From: an uncultured Clostridia bacterium
Lineage (GTDB): Bacteria > Bacillota > Clostridia > TANB77 > CAG-508
DNA length: 6,229 bases
Reading direction: 5' to 3'
NCBI GenBank assembly: GCA_947632745.1
Contig: CANRQH010000077.1
Coordinates: 1-6,229 of the forward strand
Positions 1 through 5,614 of the stretch are shown one piece after another. Positions within the stretch are counted from its first letter, which is position 1; each line of letters begins with the position of its first letter. The notes beneath the pieces are model-generated. The model worked only from the letters and a program-made list of their open reading frames with translations, was not told where the DNA came from and made no database searches. The translations under genes and the position numbers were made by a program.

Positions 1-1113
1 ATACTTTCAAGATGTCAAAGATTTGATTTTAAAAGAATATCAAATGAAGATATAATAAAAGATTTAGAATATGTTTGCAAAGAAAGTAATATAAAAATAA
101 CCAAAAAAGCACTAGAACTAATCGCAATCCTTGCGGAAGGCGGAATGAGAGATGCACTATCAATTTTGGAAAGATGTAACCAAGATGGGGAAGACGAAAT
201 TGATGAAAACAAGGTAAAAGACTTAGTTGGAATTCCAAAAACAACATCTATAAACAATATAATAGAAGCAGTTGTAGATAAAGATGTAGAAAAAACATTA
301 AATAATATTCAAGAAGTAATAGAAGATGGAAAAGACATAAATAATTTAATTTGGGAAATTATTAAATATGTAAAAGACATACTTTTATATAAAACAACAG
401 GTAAAACAGAAATGTATAGTAATGAAGAAATTGAAAATATAAAGAAAATTTCAGATAAAGTATCAAAACAAGAATTAATTAATTTAATTTGTGAGCTATC
501 GCAAATAGAAAATGACGTAAAATTATCTTCACAAAAATTAATAATTTTACAAGCAGGTTTAATTAAATTATGTAATAGAGATGAAGTTCAACAAAATACC
601 AATACAAATAATAAATCTAATTCAAATACACAAAATTCAGATTTAGAAAGAAGAGTAACAAATATCGAAAATTTTTTACGAGCTGGTAATTTTGGAAAAG
701 CTAAGGGTGCAAAATCAGATAAAACTCAAGATGTAGCTCAAACAGAAGAAAAAAGCAAAGTTATCCCAAAACCAAGATATAAAGGGAAAACACAAGATTA
801 CTGGCCTAAAATAATAGAAGATTTTAAAAATGACAAAAAAATGAATATGTATATGTTTTTAAATGGAACAAAGGCCTATGAAATTAATGACATGACTATA
901 CAAATAGAATTTCCAAATGGTTTTAACAGTGCTGCTAAAGATTTTTTAAATAGACCAGATACAAAACAAAATTTAAGAGAAACAATACACTTAGCTTGTG
1001 GAAAAGAAATGCAAATTAAATTTGTTGACACCAAAGACGAAGAAAATGAGAATGAGAGCGAATTTGAAAAATTTATTGGAAGCAATGGAGATTTAACATT
1101 TAATGTAATTTAA
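1..1113 (+). CDS. dnaX: DNA polymerase III tau/gamma subunit (DnaX), 5' end missing
   Basis: This is the ATP-driven core of the clamp loader, which places the beta clamp on DNA and, as tau, ties the polymerase to the helicase. The frame is open from base 1, so the gene begins outside the window; 370 residues remain. Residues 1-13 carry the family stretch LSRCQRFDFKRI, and residues 47-54 carry GGMRDALS with the sensor-2 Arg of the AAA+ lid domain. Domain III follows (about 65-190), then a low-complexity Asn/Ser/Gln linker (about 197-212), then a C-terminal domain with KPRYKGKTQDYW. The Walker A, zinc-binding Cys and Walker B parts (roughly 190 residues in relatives) lie upstream. No convincing A-AAA-AAG-type slippery site with a stem was seen, so a shorter gamma form cannot be claimed. 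It heads the dnaX-ybaB-recR cluster. Confidence 0.95.
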   Translation: MLSRCQRFDFKRISNEDIIKDLEYVCKESNIKITKKALELIAILAEGGMRDALSILERCNQDGEDEIDENKVKDLVGIPKTTSINNIIEAVVDKDVEKTLNNIQEVIEDGKDINNLIWEIIKYVKDILLYKTTGKTEMYSNEEIENIKKISDKVSKQELINLICELSQIENDVKLSSQKLIILQAGLIKLCNRDEVQQNTNTNNKSNSNTQNSDLERRVTNIENFLRAGNFGKAKGAKSDKTQDVAQTEEKSKVIPKPRYKGKTQDYWPKIIEDFKNDKKMNMYMFLNGTKAYEINDMTIQIEFPNGFNSAAKDFLNRPDTKQNLRETIHLACGKEMQIKFVDTKDEENENESEFEKFIGSNGDLTFNVI

Positions 1114-1185
1114 AAATATAAATTTATTACAAGGTTTATAGGTAACCTTAAAAACCTAAATAATTTTTTGTAAGGAGAAATAAAA

Positions 1186-1530
1186 ATGGGTAAAAGAGGA
1201 GGATTCCCAGGCGGAATGGGAGGATTCGGTGGAATGAATCTAAATAATTTAATGAAAGAAGCTAAAAAAATGCAAGCAGATTTAACAAAAACACAGGAAG
1301 AGCTTGCGGAAAAAGAATTTTCAGCATCAAGCGGTGGAGGAGCAATAGAGGTTACTGTAAGTGGAGCAAAAGCACTTAAAGAAATAAAAATAAAGCCAGA
1401 AGTTGTAGATCCAGAAGATGTTGAAATGTTACAAGATCTAATTTTGACATGTGTAAATGAAGCTTTAAGAAAAGTTGATGATGCAAGTCAAGATGCTATG
1501 GGTAAATTTAATATACCTGGAATAATGTAA
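1186..1530 (+). CDS. ybaB: YbaB/EbfC family nucleoid-associated DNA-binding protein
   Basis: The protein is small, dimeric and DNA-binding (114 residues; the family is about 100-115). It is thought to coat nucleoid DNA and is nearly always encoded between dnaX and recR. Residues 1-18 are a Gly/Met-rich tail (GGFPGGMGGFGGM) common in Firmicute members. MNLNNLMKEAKKMQADLTK begins the first helix (about 17-43). The core follows with GGGAIEVTVSGAKALKEIKIKPEVVDPEDVEMLQDLI and a C-terminal helix NEALRKVDDASQDAMGK. The start is the ATG at 1186, with a strong site AGGAGA (1173-1178) 7 bases before it. It lies 72 bases after dnaX with no promoter or terminator that I can see, so co-transcription with dnaX is likely. 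Its exact cellular role in Firmicutes is not settled. Confidence 0.95.
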   Translation: MGKRGGFPGGMGGFGGMNLNNLMKEAKKMQADLTKTQEELAEKEFSASSGGGAIEVTVSGAKALKEIKIKPEVVDPEDVEMLQDLILTCVNEALRKVDDASQDAMGKFNIPGIM

Positions 1531-1536
1531 TGTTTA

Positions 1537-1561
1537 AAGCGTGTGTTAATTATGCACGCTT
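1537..1561 (+). other. Intercistronic hairpin between ybaB and recR
   Basis: AAGCGTG (1537-1543) pairs with CACGCTT (1555-1561), a 7-bp stem 7 bases after the ybaB stop. What follows (ATTATTTAAATT) is not a clean T-run, so this is at most a leaky terminator or an RNA processing or stability element inside the operon. Confidence 0.45.
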
Positions 1562-1592
1562 ATTATTTAAATTCATAAATTAGAAAAAATTT

Positions 1593-1644
1593 AGAAAGGA
1601 GTATTTAATATATTTAAGTTTGAATATATTAAATAAAAAAGCAA
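1593..1644 (+). promoter_or_regulatory. recR ribosome site separated from the ATG by a 13-bp hairpin
   Basis: A strong Shine-Dalgarno, AGAAAGGAG (1593-1601), lies 43 bases before the recR ATG at 1645, far beyond normal spacing. The gap is filled by a perfect inverted repeat of 13 bp (1602-1614 with 1623-1635). It can extend by one U-G and one A-U pair to leave a 4-base loop, AGTT (1617-1620). Folding it away leaves 9 bases (AAAAAGCAA) between GGAG and the ATG, which is ideal spacing. No other in-frame start is possible, because a TAA lies in this frame at 1630-1632. There is no T-run after the hairpin, so it is not a terminator. Confidence 0.75.
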
Positions 1645-2245
1645 ATGTCAGAATATGCACCATCGATAGAAAAATTAATAGAAAGTTTTGAAAGGCTTCC
1701 AAGCATTCGGACATAAAACAGCAGCAAGGCTAGCTTTTCATGTTTTAGATTGGAACGAAGAACAGACAAATGAATTTTTAAATTCAATTGTTATGGCAAA
1801 AAAGAACTTAAAATATTGTAGTAAATGCTTTAATATTACAGATACAGACCCATGTCCAATATGTTCAAACCCTAAGAGAAATCAAGATTCTATATGTGTT
1901 GTAGAAGACGTAAGAGATGTGGCTGCAATGGAAAGAACACATGAATTTAAAGGAGTTTACCATGTATTACATGGTTCTATTTCTCCAATGAACGGAGTTG
2001 GGCCTGATGATATAAAAATAAAAGAATTATTAGCAAGACTTGTGGAAGGACAAGTAAAAGAAGTAATTCTTGCAACAAACCCAAGAGTTGAAGGAGAAGC
2101 AACTGCTATGTATTTATCTAAATTGATCAAACCCCTAGGGATTAAGGTATCTCGTATTGCACATGGAATTCCTGTTGGAGGAGATTTAGAATATACAGAT
2201 GAAGTTACTTTAACTAAAGCATTAGAAGGTAGGAGAGAAATGTGA
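1645..2245 (+). CDS. recR: Recombination mediator protein RecR, split by a +1 frameshift at CGG
   Basis: RecR forms a ring clamp on DNA and with RecO/RecF helps load RecA at gaps. From ATG 1645 the frame reads MSEYAPSIEKLIESFERLPSI and then hits an in-frame CGG (1708-1710) and TAA (1714-1716) after only 23 codons. Skipping C1708 restores GHKTAARLAFHVL and the rest of the family, giving 199 residues (relatives are about 198-200). Helix-hairpin-helix: LPSIGHKTAARL, 18-29. Four-Cys zinc finger: C58, C61, C70, C73. Toprim domain from about 84, starting VVEDVRDVAAMERT. C-terminus: GIPVGGDLEY...ALEGRREM. The lost Gly (22) is the invariant HhH glycine, and Ser20 replaces the usual Gly of LPGIG. Everything after the break is intact and conserved, which argues against an old pseudogene. 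It is the third gene of the cluster, with an unusual hairpin before its start. Sequence error, fresh mutation or recoding remain possible. Confidence 0.9.
1705..1711 (+). other. +1 shift site in recR (ATT-C-GGA)
   Basis: The zero frame reads ATT CGG ACA TAA, and the family frame reads ATT (skip C1708) GGA CAT. The sense-strand context is CGGACA. The extra base does not lengthen a homopolymer. It is one of only two in-frame CGG codons in the window. Confidence 0.6.
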
Positions 2246-2264
2246 AAAAATAAACATATAAAAT

Positions 2265-2315
2265 ACAATTTATATTATAATATGAATGTGGCATTTGCAA
2301 TATTATGTAAATTGT
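2265..2315 (+). repeat. 51-nt imperfect inverted repeat after recR
   Basis: ACAATTTA (2265-2272) pairs with TAAATTGT (2308-2315). TATAATAT (2276-2283) pairs with ATATTATG (2300-2307) with one U-G. AATG (2285-2288) pairs with CATT (2292-2295). The three stems stack into one long AT-rich hairpin with a 3-base bulge (2273-2275). It starts 20 bases after the recR stop and contains the -35 of the next promoter. It may be an mRNA 3'-end element or a remnant of a small palindromic repeat. Confidence 0.45.
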
Positions 2316-2323
2316 GGTATAAT
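2295..2323 (+). promoter_or_regulatory. Sigma-A promoter with extended -10 for the 107-aa gene
   Basis: The -35 is TTGCAA (2295-2300), followed by a 17-base spacer and a perfect -10, TATAAT (2318-2323), preceded by TGG, which makes an extended -10. Transcription should start near 2330, giving a leader of about 65 bases. Confidence 0.7.
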
Positions 2324-2343
2324 ATATATTATACCATTTTTTT
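2315..2343 (+). terminator. 22-bp palindrome plus T7: recR-side terminator or operator over the -10
   Basis: Positions 2315-2336 are a perfect 22-base palindrome (11-bp arms TGGTATAATAT), followed directly by seven Ts (2337-2343). As RNA from recR it would be an AT-rich hairpin plus U-run, the form of an intrinsic terminator, though the absence of a loop weakens it. As DNA it covers the -10 box of the downstream promoter and could be an operator. The sequence does not decide between these. Confidence 0.45.
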
Positions 2344-2345
2344 AA

Positions 2346-2370
2346 TGTCGAACGTTTTTTTGAGTCGACA
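2346..2370 (+). promoter_or_regulatory. Inverted pair of Spo0A-box-like sequences
   Basis: TGTCGAA at 2346-2352 matches the known Spo0A box (TGTCGAA) exactly. GTCGACA at 2364-2370 reads TGTCGAC on the other strand, 6 of 7, within TTTGTCGAC (8 of 9 to the longer TTTGTCGAA form). Both lie just downstream of the predicted start of transcription (about +17 to +41), the position from which Spo0A represses abrB in Bacillus. The same bases can also form a weak 6-bp RNA hairpin. Confidence 0.5.
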
Positions 2371-2395
2371 AATAATACTAAGGAGGAAATAAAAA

Positions 2396-2719
2396 ATGGC
2401 TAACAACAAAGAGATGGTGCAACTGAAGGAAAGAAGTTTCAAGGTATGGACAAAGATTCATATAACATGGCAAAAGGAGAAATGCGAAAGCGTTGATCCT
2501 GAATATGCCAGAGCGTATGAAGGGTGCTACGCAGTGAACGGGAAGATCATAGCATTCGTTGACAATGGAGTGCTATACTTGACTCCGTTAGAGCAGGAAT
2601 CGCTAAACTGCCTGAACAAAAGCGGATTTATACGAAAATTGTTTTATGTTCCGTTCGTAGGTTCTCTTCAAGAGAAGTGCCACTGGGAACATCTTGCAGA
2701 CAATTATCAGTTTGCGTAG
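2396..2719 (+). CDS. Unrecognised 107-residue protein in a GC-richer cassette
   Basis: I do not recognise this family. The start is ATG 2396 behind an excellent ribosome site, AAGGAGG (2380-2386), spaced 9 bases, with a good promoter and Spo0A-like boxes upstream, so it is probably expressed. The protein has no signal peptide or membrane segment. The N-terminal third is basic and Trp-containing (KERSFKVWTKIHITWQKEKC). The middle looks like beta-strands (YEGCYAVNGKIIAFVDNGVLYLTPLEQ). The C-terminus holds CHWEH. Cys30, Cys44, Cys72, Cys95, His96 and His99 could bind a metal, but no standard spacing is seen. GC is about 42% by my count, against roughly 35% or less in neighbouring genes. It uses CTG, ATC and TTC codons that neighbours avoid. 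Recent transfer is the simplest reading; an assembly chimera is an alternative. Confidence 0.75.
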   Translation: MANNKEMVQLKERSFKVWTKIHITWQKEKCESVDPEYARAYEGCYAVNGKIIAFVDNGVLYLTPLEQESLNCLNKSGFIRKLFYVPFVGSLQEKCHWEHLADNYQFA

Positions 2720-2743
2720 GCACAAGGGTCATTTTTTGTCAAT

Positions 2744-2781
2744 GCCCCCGAGCCCCAGCTGAAAAGCTGGGGCTCGGGGGC
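2744..2781. terminator. GC-rich 17-bp hairpin with GAAA loop between convergent genes
   Basis: The arms 2744-2760 and 2765-2781 are perfect reverse complements of 17 bases, closed by a GAAA tetraloop (2761-2764). It lies 24 bases after the 107-aa gene and 5 bases beyond the stop of the convergent glycosyltransferase, so it could end both transcripts. Neither side has a proper U-run, so it may be a barrier, an RNA stabiliser or part of a mobile cassette. The stem is mostly G+C, very unlike this genome. Confidence 0.6.
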
Positions 2782-2786
2782 TAATC

Positions 2787-3918
2787 TTAATGTAAAAGTA
2801 TATTACAAATATCTTTGGTAGAATTAGGTTTAGCAATAGATAATATATCTTTTTTCATTTCAGTAAGTTTATTTTCACTATTTAATATAATATTTAAAGT
2901 CAAATAAATATCATCAGATTTTTTTAGCCAAAGAGCTGCACCATTTTCTTCTAAAAATTTTGCATTTTCTTCTTCTTGACCGTGGAATAGGATTTATTGC
3001 AATAAGAGGTAAATTAGAAACTAAGCTTTCTGTTGAAGTCAAACCTCCAGGCTTTGTTATAACTAAATCAGAAACATTCATAAACTCTGCTACTCTATCT
3101 GTAAATCCTAAAATTTTTATATCTTCATTTCTTTTATATTTAGTTACAATGTCTTCAAAACTATTTTTTAAAGTATCATTTTTTCCAGCTATAGCAATAA
3201 TTTGTACGTTATTAAAATGCTCAGCTAAAATTTCAAATACCTCTAAAGTTTTAGATTTCCCTAAGCCGAGCTCCCCACCGCCAAAAAATAATATTGTTTT
3301 TTTGTTTGGAGATAAATTATATTCATTTAAAATTTCTTCTTTATTATATTTTTCTAAAAATTTGTTAGATACTGGAATTCCTGTGTCAAATATTTTTTTA
3401 GAATCAACACCTTTTTCTATTAATTTATTTTTCATTTCACTATGAGCTACAAAAAAATAATCTATATACTCGTGACCAGCAATCCATTCGTTATATGGGT
3501 CATCACCATAGTCTGTAATTACTGTTGCAAGTTTTGATGTAATTTTTCCTTTTTGTTTTAAAATTGAACACATATGTCCTACAAAAAAATGAGTAGAAAT
3601 TATAATGTCAGGATTAACTTTTTTTAATAGTCTACCTAATTTAAAACCTAAAACTTTATTTGACATAGATAATATTTTTTCAAAAACTGGGTCTTGAGTG
3701 TGATAATATATTTTTCCCCAAAACCAAGGGATATTTTTTGTAATTTGTGAATAGGTTGTACCGCAAACTTTGTCAATTACACGATTAACATATTTCATGC
3801 AGTCAAATAAAAGAACTTCACAATTAGGGTAAGTTTCTTCTATATATTCTTTTAAATTTTTTGCAGCTGATAAATGTCCTCCACCATATGATGCATATGA
3901 TATTATTATTTTTTTCAT
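2787..3918 (-). CDS. MGDG-synthase/UgtP-type diacylglycerol glycosyltransferase, split by a +1 frameshift at CGG
   Basis: The family transfers sugar from a UDP-sugar to diacylglycerol, making glycolipids and lipoteichoic-acid anchors at the membrane; it is GT28-like with two Rossmann domains. Seen: GGGH at 12-15 followed by LSAAKNL (acceptor domain), FFGGGELGLGKS at 211-222, then KPGGLTSTES from 289 and LPLIAINPIP to 312 (UDP-sugar site). At codon 313 the frame meets CGG and would continue to an unrelated tail stopping at 2914. Skipping the extra C (G2982 on plus) restores GQEEENAKFLEENGAALWL and runs to a TAA at 2787, giving 376 residues, the usual family length (about 370-385). I chose ATG 3918, which has AAGGA (3929-3933) 10 bases before it; an upstream GTG (3936) overlaps that site. 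It stands alone between the 107-aa gene and divergent ypeB. Substrate specificity cannot be read from the sequence. Confidence 0.9.
2979..2985 (-). other. +1 shift site in the glycosyltransferase gene (CCA-C-GGT)
   Basis: On the minus strand the zero frame reads CCA CGG TCA, and the family frame reads CCA (skip C) GGT CAA, coding the invariant PGQEE. The context CGGTCA closely matches CGGACA in recR. The extra base is not part of a homopolymer. Confidence 0.6.
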
Positions 3919-4147
3919 AAAATCTACATCCTTCACTATATATAATTTTCAATAAAATAATAATTATTCAAAAATCAAAATGCATTTTATTGATTTATAT
4001 AATATCACAAAAATATAAAAAATGGAATATTTTTTATATTTTAATACAAAATAAAATTACAAGATAATTATTTAAAATATAAATTTATACTATTAATTAA
4101 AAAATAAAATTATTTAATTAAAATTTATTTATGAAAGGAAAATAAAT

Positions 4148-5497
4148 ATGAAAAATAATAAAAAAATTATATTATGGATTGTAATTATAGCTTTAATTGT
4201 AGCTATAGCTATTTTAGGATATTTTTTATATAAAAAAAATAATGAGACTCAATTAGTTAGTGAAAATTTATATAATAATAATTTTTATGAATTATTAAAT
4301 TATGTGCAAAATGTTGAAACATATCTTGCAAAAGCTACAATATCAAAAAGTAGTAGTTATGGAGCTGAAACATTAACTTATTTATGGAGAGAAGCAAATC
4401 TTGCTCAAACATATTTAGCAAGACTACCAATAGAAAGCCAAGAACTAGAAAAAACAGAAAAATTTTTAAATCAAGTTAGTGATTATAGTTATTCATTATC
4501 TAGAAAAAATATAAAAGGGGAAGATTTAAGTGAAGAGGAAATAAAAAATTTAAAAGATCTACATTCATATAGTATAGAATTAGAAAATGTTTTAAATCAA
4601 TTAAATACGGATTTAGAAAAAGGCACAATTACATGGAAAGACTTAACTTCAAAAGAAGATGACCAATTTGCTCAAGCAGTAAGCACAAATATGGATGTAT
4701 TTAATTCCTTAGAGGAAAATTTTCATGAATATTCAGGCTTAATATATGATGGTGCATTTTCAGAACATTTAACAAATGCAAATCCAAAAGGGCTTACGGG
4801 AGACGAAATATCAGAAGAAGATGCAAAAAACAAAATAAAATCATTTCTAGGTGAAGAAAATGTTCAAGAAATTTCAAGCCAAGGTGAAACACAAAATTCT
4901 TCAATAATTGCATATAATTTTAATGTAAAAACAAATAATGAAGAAAATGTATCTATTGCAATTTCAAAAGTAGGTGGACACATTGTGTATAGCAACTGTA
5001 ATAGAGAAATACAAGAAGAAAAAATAAGTTATGAAGAAGCGAAAAATAAAGCAATAGAATTTTTAAATAGTCAAGGATTCCCTAATATGAAGGAAACCTA
5101 TTATTTAAATGAAAATGGAATTGTTACTATAAATTTTGCATATTCACAAGATGATGTTGTAATATATCCTGATTTAATAAAAGTAAAAATAGCATTAGAT
5201 AATTCAGAAATAATGGGATTCGAAACAACTGGATATTTAAATAATCATACTGAAAGAACAATATCTAAAGATATAGTAACAATCGAAAAAGCAAAGCAAA
5301 ATTTAAGCAAAAGTTTAAATATTCAAAGTGAAGGATTGGCAATAATACCTACGGAATACCAAACTGAAATATTATGCTATGAGTTTAAAGGAAAGGTAGA
5401 AGAAACAGAATTTTTAGTATATGTAAATGCTCAAACAGGTGTTGAAGAAGATATATTAGTAATTTATAATACTCCAAATGGAACATTAACTATGTGA
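4148..5497 (+). CDS. ypeB: Spore germination protein YpeB
   Basis: YpeB sits in the spore envelope and is needed to assemble and stabilise SleB, the lytic transglycosylase that degrades spore cortex at germination. Length is 449 residues, close to the Bacillus protein (about 450). One N-terminal membrane helix (about 7-28, IILWIVIIALIVAIAILGYFLY) is flanked by lysines. A helical domain follows (about 40-200), with the family stretch LIYDGAFSEH at 198-207. Three PepSY-like repeats follow, beginning near ISEEDAKNKI (221), ISYEEAKNKA (293) and VTIEKAKQNL (377). The start is ATG 4148 with AAAGGA (4134-4139) spaced 8 bases. The 229-base gap upstream is extremely AT-rich. It contains TATACTA (4086-4092), close to a sigma-G -10, but no matching -35, so forespore control is only a guess. 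sleB is not adjacent in this window. Confidence 0.92.
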   Translation: MKNNKKIILWIVIIALIVAIAILGYFLYKKNNETQLVSENLYNNNFYELLNYVQNVETYLAKATISKSSSYGAETLTYLWREANLAQTYLARLPIESQELEKTEKFLNQVSDYSYSLSRKNIKGEDLSEEEIKNLKDLHSYSIELENVLNQLNTDLEKGTITWKDLTSKEDDQFAQAVSTNMDVFNSLEENFHEYSGLIYDGAFSEHLTNANPKGLTGDEISEEDAKNKIKSFLGEENVQEISSQGETQNSSIIAYNFNVKTNNEENVSIAISKVGGHIVYSNCNREIQEEKISYEEAKNKAIEFLNSQGFPNMKETYYLNENGIVTINFAYSQDDVVIYPDLIKVKIALDNSEIMGFETTGYLNNHTERTISKDIVTIEKAKQNLSKSLNIQSEGLAIIPTEYQTEILCYEFKGKVEETEFLVYVNAQTGVEEDILVIYNTPNGTLTM

Positions 5498-5504
5498 TGA
5501 TTTT

Positions 5505-5535
5505 AAATTTTTCCAATTAAACCAAAAATTTTTTT
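5505..5535 (+). terminator. Weak AT-only terminator after ypeB
   Basis: AAATTTTT (5505-5512) pairs with AAAAATTT (5524-5531), and the run of Ts continues to 5535. The stem has no G-C pair, so it probably terminates poorly and may allow read-through into the SASP gene. Confidence 0.35.
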
Positions 5536-5565
5536 AATATTAAATAAAAAAAAGTAAATAATATT

Positions 5566-5601
5566 TTTATAGATAAATTTTATTTTAATTTTATCTATAA
5601 A
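5566..5601 (+). repeat. 12-bp inverted repeat just before the SASP ribosome site
   Basis: Positions 5566-5577 and 5590-5601 are perfect reverse complements (TTTATAGATAAA-type arms) around a 12-base AT loop. The right arm ends at the first base of the ribosome site. It could protect the 5' end of the mRNA or affect access to that site. Confidence 0.5.
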
Positions 5602-5614
5602 GGGGGATTAAAAA

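Noticed and set aside
826..846. Programmed frameshift in dnaX at the A-rich run GACAAAAAAATG
   Set aside because: There is no A-AAA-AAG heptamer in the correct phase and no clear downstream stem. A-runs are common in this AT-rich gene.
1131..1157. Alternative hairpins (AAGGTT/AACCTT and AGGTTT/AAACCT) before ybaB as a switch
   Set aside because: The stems are only 6 bp and AT-rich, with no ligand-type architecture, which is too weak to claim.
1688..2245. recR starting at TTG 1688 (MKGFQAFGHKT...)
   Set aside because: Its first residues are out of frame with the family. The true N-terminus is encoded from ATG 1645 in the other frame, and the two join at C1708.
1957..2268. 103-residue minus-strand open frame over recR
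   Set aside because: It is antisense to the conserved Toprim domain and has no support of its own.
2730..2751. TTGACA on the minus strand as a promoter
   Set aside because: No -10-like sequence lies 16-18 bases away.
2960..3445. 161-residue plus-strand open frame within the glycosyltransferase
   Set aside because: It is antisense to conserved coding sequence, has no ribosome site and no recognisable protein, so it is a shadow frame.
3919..3936. GTG 3936 as the glycosyltransferase start
   Set aside because: It adds six residues with no family support and overlaps the ribosome site that serves ATG 3918.
4024..4049. Sigma-G promoter GGAATA/AATACAA before ypeB
   Set aside because: The spacing is 13 bases, where 17-18 is needed.
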